From positions 1 through 64,000 of the forward strand of contig JAYPWI010000019.1 in assembly GCA_038135065.1 (NCBI GenBank): a stretch of 64,000 nucleotides of DNA. The letters are read 5' to 3'. Position numbers and translations under genes: made by a program. Below the pieces are notes generated by a model. The model saw nothing but the letters and a program-made list of their open reading frames with translations. It made no database searches and was not told the DNA's origin. Positions 1 through 8,763 of this stretch are shown piece by piece. The DNA comes from JAYPWI01 sp038135065 (GTDB lineage Bacteria; Actinomycetota; Acidimicrobiia; Acidimicrobiales; Poriferisodalaceae). The number at the start of each line of letters is the position of its first letter. The stretch's first letter is position 1.

Positions 1-227
1 TCCATCAGCATGGGTGCGAGGGACAGGGTGAGGTAGCCGTGGGCGATCGTGGTGCCGAAGGGCCCAGCCTTGGCCCGCTCCTCGTCGAGGTGGATCCACT
101 GGTGGTCACCGGTGGCGTCGGCGAACTGCTGGACCTGGGTCGGGGTGATCTGGTGCCACTCGCTGTAGCCGAGGTTTTGGCCCACCCGTGAGGTGAGGTC
201 GTCGATGCCGTCGATGATGGTTGCCAT
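1..227 (-). CDS. MaoC-family dehydratase (3' end outside window)
   Basis: The first 75 codons of a hot-dog-fold hydratase, read from an ATG at 227 and cut by the window edge. The MaoC/R-specific enoyl-CoA hydratase signature is visible: FADATGDHQWIH at residues 35-46, with the expected catalytic Asp41 and His46, followed by GPFGTTIAHGYLTLSL, which forms the acyl-binding part. Family members hydrate trans-2-enoyl-CoA to (R)-3-hydroxyacyl-CoA in the cytosol. Substrate length cannot be judged. The fragment most resembles the single-domain actinobacterial MaoC proteins of about 150 residues. The next gene downstream is not visible. Confidence 0.85.
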   Translation of the reverse strand, partial: MATIIDGIDDLTSRVGQNLGYSEWHQITPTQVQQFADATGDHQWIHLDEERAKAGPFGTTIAHGYLTLSLAPMLM

Positions 228-272
228 GGGGCCAGTGTAGGGATCGGGCCTGTGCACCCAACGTCCAGTGGT

Positions 273-695
273 TCAGCGGAACCAGATGCGGCGGTACTCG
301 CGCGAGATCGGGTGGAAGACCAACACCACGAGAACGATGTCGAACATCAGACCGATCAGCAGGCCGGCTTGGGGTATCCGCCCGAGCCGGATGATCAGCC
401 ACACGGTGGCGACAGCGGTATACACGGCGGCACCGGCAAGGGCGCGATGGCCCCACTTGCGCTCGCTGGATGTGCCCAGGCCACCGGCCACCATCGCGCC
501 CAGGGCCACAAGGGTGATGAGGTCGGCGGCCAGATCACCCACGCCCACGAGCTGCCCGACGTCGTAAGCCAGCAGCTTCAGCTCGAAGTTCGCCGACATG
601 CCGATCAGCAGAAAAAAGGCCCTGATGTAGGACAGTAGGACGGCGCTGGTGAGGGTTTGGGGTTGGCTTGGGTTGTACCAGCGGAGATCACTCAC
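273..695 (-). CDS. small multi-pass membrane protein, unknown function
   Basis: A hydrophobic protein of about 140 residues with roughly four predicted membrane segments, around SAVLLSYIRAFFLLIGM, LITLVALGAMVAGG, ALAGAAVYTAVATVWLII and LLIGLMFDIVLVVLVF. It ends in a basic, aromatic tail (REYRRIWFR). I recognise no family. The start is uncertain. The reading frame is open to an ATG at 785, but that would overlap the end of rlmN by about 50 bases. I therefore prefer the GTG at 695, which has no convincing ribosome-binding site. It lies downstream of rlmN on the same strand and may be co-transcribed with it. Confidence 0.55.
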   Translation of the reverse strand: MSDLRWYNPSQPQTLTSAVLLSYIRAFFLLIGMSANFELKLLAYDVGQLVGVGDLAADLITLVALGAMVAGGLGTSSERKWGHRALAGAAVYTAVATVWLIIRLGRIPQAGLLIGLMFDIVLVVLVFHPISREYRRIWFR

Positions 696-732
696 GGCGA
701 TCCAGTGTGCCAGGGGCGGGTTCGAAATGTGT

Positions 733-1764
733 TCAGGCCCGTTTCCGTCGGACCGTGATCTGCTGGTCGGCCCGGAGTTGGCCACAGGCCGCGTCGATGT
801 CCGACCCGCGGGTGTTGCGAATCGTGGCGTTGACCCCTAGGGCGGCCAGTTCGTCCCGGAAGTCCTCGATGCGCTGGTGCGGGCTGTCCCGGTAGCGGTA
901 CCCGGGCGTGGCGTTGAGGGGGATCAGGTTGACATGGGCCCGGAGGGGGCGGGCATAGGCGGCCAGTTCGTCGGCGTCCCGGTCGCTGTCGTTGACCCCG
1001 TCGATCATGGCCCACTCGAAGCTGATCCTCCGGCCCTTGGCGGTCAGGTAGCGCTGGAGCGCGGCGGCCAGATCCCTCAGGGGGTACTGCCGTCCGATGG
1101 GAACCAGGCGGTTGCGACTGCGGTCATTTGCTGCGTGGAGCGACACGGCGAGGTTGACGGGGAGATCGGCGTCGGCCAGGCGGTCGATGCCGGGGATCAG
1201 GCCGACGGTGGACACGGTGATGTGACGGGCTCCGATGCCGATGTCCCGATTGATCCGTTGCACCGCCTCCCACATGGGGTCGAAGTTGGCCAGTGGCTCG
1301 CCCATGCCCATGAACACGACGTTGTCCACCCGCCGGTCCCCGGCCGCCCTCGCCGCCCGGATGACCTGTTCGACGATCTCGCCGACGGTCAGGTGTCGGT
1401 CGAACCCAACCTGACCGGTAGCGCAGAAGGTGCACCCCATTGCGCAGCCGGCCTGGGACGAGACACACACCGTGGTGCGATCCCGATAGTGCATCAGCAC
1501 CGACTCGACGAGCCGCCCGTCGCTGAGAGACCACAACTGCTTGACCGTCTCCCCACGGTCGCTGACCGTCTCCCGCACCGGGGTCAGACCGGGGGGGAGC
1601 AGCTCGGCCAGGGTGCTCCGCAGGGCCTTGGACACGTTGGTCAGGTCGGCCGGCTCGCGGTGCTGGGCGTAGAGGCCTTCCCACACCTGGTCGACCCGGT
1701 ATCTCGGCTCGCCGTCGAGGAGCTCGGCTAGTGCGGCCCGGTCGAGGTCGTACAAGGTGGTCAC
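733..1764 (-). CDS. rlmN: dual-specificity 23S rRNA/tRNA adenine-C2 methyltransferase RlmN
   Basis: A radical-SAM methyltransferase that methylates C2 of A2503 in 23S rRNA and A37 in some tRNAs. Counted from a GTG at 1764 (343 residues, normal for the family), the iron-sulfur cluster Cys are C107, C111 and C114 in CAMGCTFC. C100 in TVCVSSQAGC and the Cys in DAACGQL near the end correspond to the two catalytic Cys of E. coli RlmN. GMGEPLANFD is the family motif after the barrel start. The frame stays open far upstream through the divergent gene at 1813, so the start must be internal; the GTG follows an unremarkable leader, and a TTG at 1755 is the alternative. Confidence 0.93.
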   Translation of the reverse strand: MTTLYDLDRAALAELLDGEPRYRVDQVWEGLYAQHREPADLTNVSKALRSTLAELLPPGLTPVRETVSDRGETVKQLWSLSDGRLVESVLMHYRDRTTVCVSSQAGCAMGCTFCATGQVGFDRHLTVGEIVEQVIRAARAAGDRRVDNVVFMGMGEPLANFDPMWEAVQRINRDIGIGARHITVSTVGLIPGIDRLADADLPVNLAVSLHAANDRSRNRLVPIGRQYPLRDLAAALQRYLTAKGRRISFEWAMIDGVNDSDRDADELAAYARPLRAHVNLIPLNATPGYRYRDSPHQRIEDFRDELAALGVNATIRNTRGSDIDAACGQLRADQQITVRRKRA

Positions 1765-1812
1765 GGTGTTCAAAGGATAGGGGGTCGCTTCGGTGGCCGG
1801 TATGGTCGGACC

Positions 1813-2523
1813 ATGGCCCGCCATCGTCATGATGATCACCACCGGGACGTGCACGGAGGGGGGCTGCGAGCGGCCGTGTTCGGAGCCTCCGACGGTCTCG
1901 TATCCAACGTGCTGCTCATCATCGGGCTGGCGGGTGCCAGCGCCTCGGCCGACGTGGTCATGGCCGCGGGCATCGCCGGGCTGTTGGCCGGGGCGATCTC
2001 CATGGCGTCGGGCGAATACGTGTCGGTGAGGGCCCACAACGAGGTGGTGCGCAGCGAGTTGGCGCGTGAGCGAGCCGCGCTGGAGGAAGACCCCGAAGAG
2101 GAAGCGGAGGAACTCGCCGAGCTGTACGTCGAACGGGGCGTCGAGCCCGAGCAGGCCCGCAACATCGCCGACATTCTCATGCGGGACCCCGCCATCGCCC
2201 TGGAAGTCCACGCCCGGGAGGAGCTCGGGGTGGACCCGAGCGCCCTGGCCTCGCCGCTGGGGGCAGCGGGCTGGTCCTTCGTGGCCTTCGCGATCGGTGC
2301 CTTCGTTCCCGTCGTGCCGTGGTTCCTCGCCGAGGGGTCTGGTGCCACATGGGCCTCGGTGGTGCTCGGTGTGCTGGGGGCAGCCAGCATCGGCACCGCG
2401 CTCGCCGTGACCACGGGCCGTCCAGTGACCTCCAACGTCACCCGTCACGTTCTCATCGCTGTCGGTGCAGCCGGGGTGACCTGGCTCATCGGCAACGCCC
2501 TCGGCGCTGCCGTGTCGCTCTGA
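1813..2523 (+). CDS. VIT1/CCC1-family membrane transporter
   Basis: An integral membrane protein of 236 residues. After a His-rich N-terminus (RHRHDDHHRDVHGG) it shows the family hallmark AAVFGASDGLVSNVLLIIGLAGA and a second helix with GLLAGAISMASGEYVSV. A long acidic helical segment follows (residues 90-125, rich in Glu), then three more hydrophobic helices. In vacuolar iron transporter relatives the Glu-rich central segment binds metal, and the proteins move Fe2+ or Mn2+ out of the cytosol. That fits here, but the metal is inferred only. It is divergent from rlmN and convergent with mshD, with 16 bp between the two stop codons. Confidence 0.85.
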   Translation: MARHRHDDHHRDVHGGGLRAAVFGASDGLVSNVLLIIGLAGASASADVVMAAGIAGLLAGAISMASGEYVSVRAHNEVVRSELARERAALEEDPEEEAEELAELYVERGVEPEQARNIADILMRDPAIALEVHAREELGVDPSALASPLGAAGWSFVAFAIGAFVPVVPWFLAEGSGATWASVVLGVLGAASIGTALAVTTGRPVTSNVTRHVLIAVGAAGVTWLIGNALGAAVSL

Positions 2524-2539
2524 CTCGGGCGTCGCTCGA

Positions 2540-3247
2540 TCAGTCGGCCGGTGTGTAGAGGCGGCGCACCACCGCCACCTCGAGGCCGATGTCCCGGTAC
2601 AGTGTCACCGCAGGCGTGTTGTCGGCGTCGACGTACAAGATGCCCCTGGTGATGCCCTGTGCCGCCAGGTGTTGGTACCCGGCGAGGGTCAGGGCACGTC
2701 CCAGCCCGGTGCCGTGGAAGTCGGGGTCGACGGCGATCACGTAGACCTCACCGGCGGGTGGATCCTCCTCGTGATGCACCTTGGTCCAACAGAAGGCGGC
2801 CATTCGGCCGTCGCGCTCGTGCACCCGGAAGCCGTCGGGATCGAACCATGGTTCGGCCTGCCGTTCCCGCACCATCTCCATGGTCCAGCCGCTCTGCTCC
2901 CGGTGCCATGCGAATGCCCGGTTGTTGACCTCGATCCATGCCGCCTCGTCGCGGCCGACCTCGAACGATCGGGTGGTGATGTCGGTCGACTCCTCGAGGG
3001 GGAGTGGACGCTCCATGCGGTAGAGGTCGCGGCGTGGCGCTAGCCCAATGGTGGCCATGGCATCGTCGAGGTCGGGCGAGGGGTGGTCGATCCAGACGGA
3101 CACGGTGGCGCTGTCGACGATCGCCGTAGACAAGGCCTCGACGAGGGCCGAGGTCGTCCACCCGGTTGCGTCCGTCTCGACCACGGTTCCCTCCCGGTCG
3201 TGGCCGATGGTGATGTCCGGGTGGGGGTTGTCGCTCACGCCGGGCAA
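2540..3247 (-). CDS. mshD: mycothiol synthase (GNAT acetyltransferase) MshD
   Basis: Catalyses the last step of mycothiol synthesis, acetylation of Cys-GlcN-Ins by acetyl-CoA. The C-terminal GNAT domain is clear: EVNNRAFAWHREQSGWT, WFDPDGFRVHERDG, the acetyl-CoA loop VDPDFHGTGLGRALT, then LYVDADNTPAVTLYRDIG, a typical MshD ending. At 235 residues it is shorter than the roughly 300-residue mycobacterial enzyme; the N-terminal half, a second degenerate GNAT fold, is reduced. The start at 3247 may have alternatives. Together with mscR at 44.9 kb it indicates that the organism uses mycothiol. Confidence 0.85.
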   Translation of the reverse strand: MPGVSDNPHPDITIGHDREGTVVETDATGWTTSALVEALSTAIVDSATVSVWIDHPSPDLDDAMATIGLAPRRDLYRMERPLPLEESTDITTRSFEVGRDEAAWIEVNNRAFAWHREQSGWTMEMVRERQAEPWFDPDGFRVHERDGRMAAFCWTKVHHEEDPPAGEVYVIAVDPDFHGTGLGRALTLAGYQHLAAQGITRGILYVDADNTPAVTLYRDIGLEVAVVRRLYTPAD

Positions 3248-3293
3248 GGATAGGTCGCCCCGTCACGCCCCCGGTGGGGTAGAACTGGCCCCC

Positions 3294-3932
3294 ATGGGAA
3301 CACCGCGGTCACCCAAGGGACGAGCCAGGGTCACCCACGAGCGGTTGGCCCTGGAGTACGAGGCCATCTGCGAACTCGACCACGGCAATCCCTTCGAGCT
3401 GCTCGTAGCCACCATCCTGTCGGCTCAGTGCACGGACGCCCGGGTCAACATGACCACCCCGGCCCTGTTCGCCCGCTACCCCGACGCCCAGTCGCTGGCC
3501 GCTGCCGATCTTGCCGAACTGGAGGAGCTCGTTCATCCGACGGGCTTCTACAAGAGCAAGGCCAACAACCTCGTGCGTATGGCCCAAGCCCTGCTTGCCG
3601 ATCACGGTGGCGAGGTCCCCACCCGTCGGGAGGATCTGGTGCAGCTGGCCGGGGTGGGCCGAAAGACAGCGAACGTCATCCGGTCGGTGGCCTTCGGCCT
3701 ACCCGGTTTGCCGGTCGACACCCATGTCGGCCGTCTCGTTCGGCGTCTGGGGATCACCGATGAAGAGGATCCCGTCAAGGTCGAGTTGGCCCTGAACCCG
3801 ATGATCCCTGCAGCCGAACGAGGGGCCTTCAGCCTGCGGGTGATCCTGCACGGCCGGCAGGTGTGCGGGGCCCGTAAGCCCCAGTGTCATCAATGTGTAC
3901 TCAATGATTTCTGTCCGTCATCGGAGGTATGA
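3294..3932 (+). CDS. nth: endonuclease III, DNA glycosylase/AP lyase
   Basis: Base-excision-repair enzyme that removes oxidised pyrimidines and cleaves at abasic sites. The 212 residues from the ATG at 3294 match the family length; the frame is open further upstream, but only antisense to mshD. The helix-hairpin-helix LAGVGRKTANVI holds catalytic Lys124, and LPVDTHVGRLVRRLG holds Asp142. The [4Fe-4S] ligands C191, C198, C201 and C207 show the canonical C-X6-C-X2-C-X5-C spacing at the C-terminus. A CoA-ester lyase gene follows 3 bp downstream. In many actinobacteria nth sits in other contexts, so the pairing is probably incidental. Confidence 0.95.
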   Translation: MGTPRSPKGRARVTHERLALEYEAICELDHGNPFELLVATILSAQCTDARVNMTTPALFARYPDAQSLAAADLAELEELVHPTGFYKSKANNLVRMAQALLADHGGEVPTRREDLVQLAGVGRKTANVIRSVAFGLPGLPVDTHVGRLVRRLGITDEEDPVKVELALNPMIPAAERGAFSLRVILHGRQVCGARKPQCHQCVLNDFCPSSEV

Positions 3933-3935
3933 CCC

Positions 3936-4823
3936 ATGACCGTTCGTCGCTCTGCTCATTTCGTGCCTGGGGCCAACGAGAAGATGCTCACCAAGTCGTT
4001 GGCGACCAATGCCGACACCCTCATCCTCGATCTCGAAGATGCGGTGACTCCCGAGAACAAGGACTCGGCCCGCACCACGGTCAGCGGTTGGCTGGCCGAC
4101 GTCGACTTCGGTCGGCAGGAGCGGGTGGTGCGGATCAACCCGATCGCCACGCCGTGGTTCGAGCGGGACGTGGCGGAGACGATGGTCGCGCCACCCGATG
4201 CGTACCTGGTTCCCAAGATCAACAACGCGGCCGAGGTTGCGCACCTCGACGAGCTGATCACCGCCCACGAGCGGGAGCACGGTCACCCCGAGGGTGGCGT
4301 CAAGCTTCATGTCCTGGGTACCGAGACCCCGATGGGCTTGCTCCACATCCACGACCTGGCAGCCAATGACAGGGTCGAGGTGCTCACCTGGGGGGCCGAG
4401 GATCTTTCGGCCGCCATCGGCTCCAGGGGCAATCGCGCACCGGACGGGTCCTACCTGTCGGTGTTCGAGTACGCGAAGGTCATGTGCCTCCTCGGCGCGA
4501 CTGCATGGGGCAAGCAACCTCTCGACACCGTGTTCGTGGACTTCAACGATCCTGATGGCCTGCGGGCCGAGTGCCTGGCCTCGGCGACCATCGGGTACAC
4601 GGGCAAGATCACCATCCACCCCAACCAGATCGACATCGTGAACGAGGCGTTCACCCCGTCCGAGACCGAGGTGGCCGACGCCCGAGAGCTGTTGGCCTTG
4701 TTCGAGGAGAATCAGGCCAAGGGCATCATGGCCTTCGCCTTCCGCGGCGAGATGGTCGACGTGCCCCACCTGACCCGGGCTCGCAAGATCGTTGAGCTGG
4801 CTGCCTCGCTCGGCGTCGACTGA
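3936..4823 (+). CDS. CitE-like HpcH/HpaI-family CoA-ester lyase
   Basis: A TIM-barrel lyase of 295 residues resembling citrate lyase beta subunit and malyl/citramalyl-CoA lyase. Visible motifs are HFVPGANEKM at the N-terminus (CoA binding), LILDLEDAV with the metal-binding acidic pair, WGAEDLSAAIG, and GYTGKITIHPNQI near the end. Members cleave (S)-malyl-, citramalyl- or related hydroxyacyl-CoA, or hydrolyse malyl-CoA. No citrate lyase alpha or gamma subunit is nearby, so it is a stand-alone CitE-like enzyme whose exact substrate cannot be read from the sequence. It starts 3 bp after the nth stop and is probably co-transcribed with it. Confidence 0.85.
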   Translation: MTVRRSAHFVPGANEKMLTKSLATNADTLILDLEDAVTPENKDSARTTVSGWLADVDFGRQERVVRINPIATPWFERDVAETMVAPPDAYLVPKINNAAEVAHLDELITAHEREHGHPEGGVKLHVLGTETPMGLLHIHDLAANDRVEVLTWGAEDLSAAIGSRGNRAPDGSYLSVFEYAKVMCLLGATAWGKQPLDTVFVDFNDPDGLRAECLASATIGYTGKITIHPNQIDIVNEAFTPSETEVADARELLALFEENQAKGIMAFAFRGEMVDVPHLTRARKIVELAASLGVD

Positions 4824-4846
4824 GCAGCGGCGCCCTGTCCAGCGGG

Positions 4847-5038
4847 TCAGCCCCGCAGGCCGTCGCTGGCTCGCATGAGTCGTCGCCGCGCCGTCCGCAG
4901 GCTCCGCTCGGCGTCGTAGAGATCGGATGCCACGTCTTCGTTGGGTGTGCCCATGAGGCCGTCGGCCCCGGCTGCGATCCGCTCGGCCAACTCTCGCAGG
5001 GCCGTTTCGAGCGAGGAGAGTTCGGCCCGGGTCACCAT
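4847..5038 (-). CDS. small helical protein, unknown function
   Basis: A charged, Ala/Arg/Leu-rich 63-residue protein that should form one or two helices (ELSSLETALRELAERI, then YDAERSLRTARRRLMRA). No family is recognised. Two ATG codons are possible, at 5038 and 5059; I chose the inner one because the extra residues (MPATVAA) look non-coding. It is divergent from hisD, about 100 bp from that start, so the two share a promoter region. Confidence 0.5.
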   Translation of the reverse strand: MVTRAELSSLETALRELAERIAAGADGLMGTPNEDVASDLYDAERSLRTARRRLMRASDGLRG

Positions 5039-5136
5039 TGCGGCGACTGTAGCTGGCACGAGGGCAGCTGGGAACCGGCTGCCGGTCTCGGAATTGGTGG
5101 GGTTCGGGCCGACGGGCGCCGGTACGCTCGACGGTC

Positions 5137-6438
5137 GTGTTGCGCCGACTCGATCTCCGTGGTGTCCAGGGTGCTGTGGCGGACCTGCTCCCTCGCCCCG
5201 ATCTCGACGCCAATGCGCCCACTGACCAGGTGCGTGCCCTGCTCAGCGAAGTCCGCACCCGTGGCGATGCGGCTGTTCGGGAACTGACCGCTCACTTCGA
5301 CGGGGTCGAGGTGCCGGTGACCGCCGTCGATCCGGACGACCTGGCCCGGGCGTGGAGCAATCTGGACGATGCGACCCGCGCAGCCCTGCAGGTTGCCCAT
5401 GATCGGGTGCTCGGCTTCCACGAGGCGGAGGCTCAGGGCTCCCATGTCGTGGAACGGGACGGTATCTCGGTCAGGTCGATACCCCAGCCCGTCGACCGAG
5501 CCGGCGTCTATGTCCCCGGAGGCCTTGCTGCCTATCCCTCCACGGTGCTGATGACCGTGCTGCCGGCTCGGGCAGCCGGTGTCGACGACGTCGTCGTCTG
5601 CTCGCCGCCGGGGCCCGCTGGTGAGCTCCTGCCCATCGTCATGGGGGCAGCTCACCTGTGCGGCGTCTCCGAGATGCATCGGGTTGGCGGGGTCCAGGCC
5701 ATCGGGGCGTTGGCCTATGGCACGGAGACCATCCGACCGGTCGATGTCATCGCCGGGCCGGGCAACCTCTGGGTGGCGACGGCCAAGCAGGAGGTGGCCG
5801 GCCGGGTCGGTATCGCTTCGGCGTTTGCCGGTCCGTCGGAGATCGTCGTGATCGCCGATGCCAGCTGTCCGCCGACGTCGGCCGCTGTTGATGTCGTGCT
5901 CCAGGCCGAGCACGGACCGGGCGGGCGGGCCTGGCTCGTGACATGGGACGAACACTTCGCAACCGCAGTGGACGAGGCGATCGCCGACATCGTCGATGCC
6001 TCCCCTCGGCGTGAGGAGACCCTGGCCACCCTGGCCTCGGATGGCTACCTGTGTCTTGTCGATGGTCCGGAGGCCGCGATCGACGTGGCCAACGGGGTGG
6101 CCCCCGAACACCTTCAGCTCATGTGTCGGGACGCCGCGGCGTTGGCCGAGCGAGTGCGCCACGCCGGCGCGGTGTTCGTCGGTCCGTGGGCCCCGGCGTC
6201 GATCGGCGACTACGTGGCTGGCCCCTCCCACGTGCTCCCGACCGCGGGGACCGCCCGCTTCAGCGGAGCCCTCACCGTCGAGGACTTCCAGAAGCGGATG
6301 CACATCGTCGAAGTCTCCGAGGCCGGATTCGACGCGGTGGCCGACGCCGTTGTGGGGTTGGCCGAGGCCGAGGGCCTGTGGGCCCACGCTGCATCGGTTT
6401 CCCGGCGCCGGGCATGGGCCGATGGCGGTGTGCGATGA
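5137..6438 (+). CDS. hisD: histidinol dehydrogenase
   Basis: Oxidises L-histidinol to histidine in two NAD-dependent steps, the final reactions of the pathway. The 433 residues match the family. Motifs include the nucleotide-binding GPGNLWVATAKQEVAG, LQAEHGPGG, APEHLQL (the catalytic Glu-His pair) and the zinc-site region PASIGDYVAGPSHVLPT followed by FSGALTVEDFQK. It starts at GTG 5137 and is the first gene of a six-gene his operon on the plus strand. Its stop TGA overlaps the ATG of hisC. Confidence 0.97.
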   Translation: MLRRLDLRGVQGAVADLLPRPDLDANAPTDQVRALLSEVRTRGDAAVRELTAHFDGVEVPVTAVDPDDLARAWSNLDDATRAALQVAHDRVLGFHEAEAQGSHVVERDGISVRSIPQPVDRAGVYVPGGLAAYPSTVLMTVLPARAAGVDDVVVCSPPGPAGELLPIVMGAAHLCGVSEMHRVGGVQAIGALAYGTETIRPVDVIAGPGNLWVATAKQEVAGRVGIASAFAGPSEIVVIADASCPPTSAAVDVVLQAEHGPGGRAWLVTWDEHFATAVDEAIADIVDASPRREETLATLASDGYLCLVDGPEAAIDVANGVAPEHLQLMCRDAAALAERVRHAGAVFVGPWAPASIGDYVAGPSHVLPTAGTARFSGALTVEDFQKRMHIVEVSEAGFDAVADAVVGLAEAEGLWAHAASVSRRRAWADGGVR

Positions 6439-7529
6439 CGACCGGCCGGCCTCGCCCGACCGTTCGGCCCGATCTCGCCGTCTTGGAGGGCTATCACTCG
6501 CCGCAGATCGAGGTCGAGGTGCGACTGAACACCAACGAGGCCCCCAGTCCGCCCCCTGATGAGTTCACCTCGGCCCTGGCCGACGAGATGGGGTCCGTGG
6601 CCTGGCATCGATACCCCGATCGCATGGCGCGGGAGCTTCGCCAGGACCTCGCTGACCTGCACGGAGTGGGACCCGAGCAGGTGTTCGTTGCCAACGGTTC
6701 GAACGAGGTGCTCCAAACCCTGTGTCTGACCTATGGCGGCGCAGGCCGCACGGTGGCCACCTTCGAGCCCACCTATGCCATGTACGGCCAGATCGCCCGC
6801 ACCACGCAATGCGGTGTCGCTGAAGGAGAGCGGGACGAGGAGTTCCGTCTCGACCTCGACGAACTGGACCGGGTCGTGGCTCAGCACCAGCCCCACCTTG
6901 TCTTCCTCTGTTCGCCCAACAATCCGACCGGCACTCCTGAGCAGCCCGAAACAGTGGCTCGGGCCCTCGACGTTGCTCCTGGGCTGGTCGTGGTCGACGA
7001 GGCCTATGGGCAGTTCGCCTCGTTCAGCGCCGTCGATCTGTTCCGGAGCGACCCCGAACTGCCCCTGGTGGTGACCAGGACCTTCTCCAAGACCTGGTCG
7101 ATGGCGGGAGCCCGTCTCGGCTACTGCATCGCCCCGTCGTGGATGGTGGACGAGTTCGACAAGGTCGTCCTGCCCTACCACCTCGACAGCGTCAAGCAGT
7201 TGGCTGGTCGGGTTGCCCTGCGGTACTGGGAACAGATGGAGACCCGGGTAGCCCACATCGTCGCAGAACGGCAGCGGGTGGAGGGGTCCATGCATGACCT
7301 CGGGCTGAGGGTGTGGCCCTCGGAAGCCAACTTCGTGCTGTTCCGGACGAGTCCCTGGGGGGTCAGCGGGGACCAGGTGTGGCAACAGCTGGTCGATCGA
7401 TCGGTCCTGGTCCGTAACTGTTCCGGCTGGCCTCGTCTTGCCGACTGTCTACGTGTCACCATCGGTACGACCGACGAGAACACCCGGTTCCTGACCGCCC
7501 TCGAGGACATTTTGGAGTCCCTGCCATGA
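6435..7529 (+). CDS. hisC: histidinol-phosphate aminotransferase
   Basis: PLP-dependent class-I aminotransferase converting imidazole-acetol phosphate to histidinol phosphate. 364 residues from ATG 6435, which overlaps the hisD stop by 4 bp. The PLP lysine is Lys219 in TFSKTWSMAGARLGY. VANGSNEVLQTL binds the cofactor phosphate, CSPNNPTGTPEQ carries the Asn, and VVVDEAY carries the Asp that contacts the PLP ring. The frame is open upstream inside hisD, but the overlap start is the only one consistent with the operon. It is second in the his operon. Confidence 0.96.
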   Translation: MTTGRPRPTVRPDLAVLEGYHSPQIEVEVRLNTNEAPSPPPDEFTSALADEMGSVAWHRYPDRMARELRQDLADLHGVGPEQVFVANGSNEVLQTLCLTYGGAGRTVATFEPTYAMYGQIARTTQCGVAEGERDEEFRLDLDELDRVVAQHQPHLVFLCSPNNPTGTPEQPETVARALDVAPGLVVVDEAYGQFASFSAVDLFRSDPELPLVVTRTFSKTWSMAGARLGYCIAPSWMVDEFDKVVLPYHLDSVKQLAGRVALRYWEQMETRVAHIVAERQRVEGSMHDLGLRVWPSEANFVLFRTSPWGVSGDQVWQQLVDRSVLVRNCSGWPRLADCLRVTIGTTDENTRFLTALEDILESLP

Positions 7530-8113
7530 GAGCAGCCACCCGCCAGCGCACCACCAAGGAAACCGACATCGACCTGTCCCTGACCGTGGATGGCGCCGGT
7601 CAGGTCGACGTGGAGACAGGGCTCCCCTTCTTCGACCACATGCTGTCCCAGTTGGGCAAACACGCCCGCTTCGACCTGCGGGTCCGATGTGAGGGGGATC
7701 TCGAGATCGATTCCCATCACACAGTCGAGGATGTGGGGATCGCCCTGGGAGAGACCTTTCGGGAGGCCATGGGGGACAAGGCCGGCGTTCGGCGATTCGC
7801 ATCGATCACCGTGCCCCTCGACGAGGCCGCCGTCGAGATCATCCTCGACCTCTCAGGGCGACCGTTCCTCCACTACGACATCGAGCCCCCTGGTGAGAAA
7901 ATTCTCGGCGACCCTCCCTTCGACCCCCAGTTGTGTGAGGAGTTCTGGCGGGGCTTCGTGATGGCCGCCGGCATCACCCTGCACATGGTGATGCTCAGGG
8001 GCAGGAACACTCATCACATCATCGAGGCGTCGTTCAAGGGCGTGGCGCGAGCCCTGTTCGACGCCAAACAGGTCGTGGATGACGTCCTGCCGTCGACCAA
8101 GGGAGTGTTGTGA
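7526..8113 (+). CDS. hisB: imidazoleglycerol-phosphate dehydratase
   Basis: Manganese enzyme that dehydrates imidazole glycerol phosphate to imidazole acetol phosphate. At 195 residues it is the monofunctional form, without the histidinol phosphatase domain of E. coli HisB. The duplicated metal-binding motifs are present: FFDHMLSQLGKH with DSHHTVEDVGIALG in the first half, and NTHHIIEASFKG in the second. Its ATG overlaps the hisC stop by 4 bp and its stop overlaps the hisH start by 4 bp. Confidence 0.97.
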   Translation: MRAATRQRTTKETDIDLSLTVDGAGQVDVETGLPFFDHMLSQLGKHARFDLRVRCEGDLEIDSHHTVEDVGIALGETFREAMGDKAGVRRFASITVPLDEAAVEIILDLSGRPFLHYDIEPPGEKILGDPPFDPQLCEEFWRGFVMAAGITLHMVMLRGRNTHHIIEASFKGVARALFDAKQVVDDVLPSTKGVL

Positions 8114-8763
8114 GCCCAGGGGGCGCCGAGCGACCTCTTCTCGCCGTGCTCGACTACGGCATCGGCAACCTGCGGTCGGCTCAGAAAGGCTTCGAGCGGG
8201 CAGGGGCCGATGCCCGGCTCACCGCCGACCCGGGGCTCATCGGGGAGGCTGCGGGCATCGTGCTGCCCGGGGTGGGTCACTTCGCGACGTGTATGGAGCG
8301 CCTGAGGTCCAGTGGGTTGGAAGGCCCGGCCCTGGACGCCATCGAAGATGGGCGGCCCTTCCTCGGGATCTGCGTGGGAATGCAGATGCTCTTCGAGGCC
8401 TCCGAGGAGGCTCCAGGGGTCCCCGGCATGGCCGTGCTGCCCGGACGGGTGCGGCTCATCCCCCCGGGCCTACCGCGACCCCAGATGCAGTGGAACCGGC
8501 TCGACGTCCGTCGGCCCAGCCCCCTACTCGACGGGCTGCCCGACGAGGTGTGGATGTATTTCGTCCACAGCTACGCAGCCGACGCAGACCTCGACCATGT
8601 GGTTGCCACCTGTGAGTACGGGACCGATCTCGTGGCCATGGTCCAACAGGGAGACAACCTGTTCGCCACCCAGTTCCACCCCGAGAAGTCGGGTAACCGG
8701 GGCCGACAGGTCGCCGAGAACTTCCTGCAGGTGGTCCGGCACGGTCAGCGAGTGCAGCAGTGA
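8110..8763 (+). CDS. hisH: imidazole glycerol phosphate synthase, glutaminase subunit
   Basis: Class-I glutamine amidotransferase that feeds ammonia to HisF. It is 217 residues long from a GTG that overlaps the hisB stop. The catalytic triad is Cys88 in FLGICVGMQMLF with His190 and Glu192 in ATQFHPEKSG. The oxyanion-strand motif PGVGHF is at residues 53-58. It works as a heterodimer with HisF, encoded two genes downstream. Confidence 0.96.
   Translation: MSPGGAERPLLAVLDYGIGNLRSAQKGFERAGADARLTADPGLIGEAAGIVLPGVGHFATCMERLRSSGLEGPALDAIEDGRPFLGICVGMQMLFEASEEAPGVPGMAVLPGRVRLIPPGLPRPQMQWNRLDVRRPSPLLDGLPDEVWMYFVHSYAADADLDHVVATCEYGTDLVAMVQQGDNLFATQFHPEKSGNRGRQVAENFLQVVRHGQRVQQ

Noticed and set aside
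5032..6387. Long open frame on the minus strand opposite hisD
   Set aside because: Composition is His/Gly/Arg-rich and typical of an antisense shadow of a high-GC gene; hisD on the plus strand is unequivocal.
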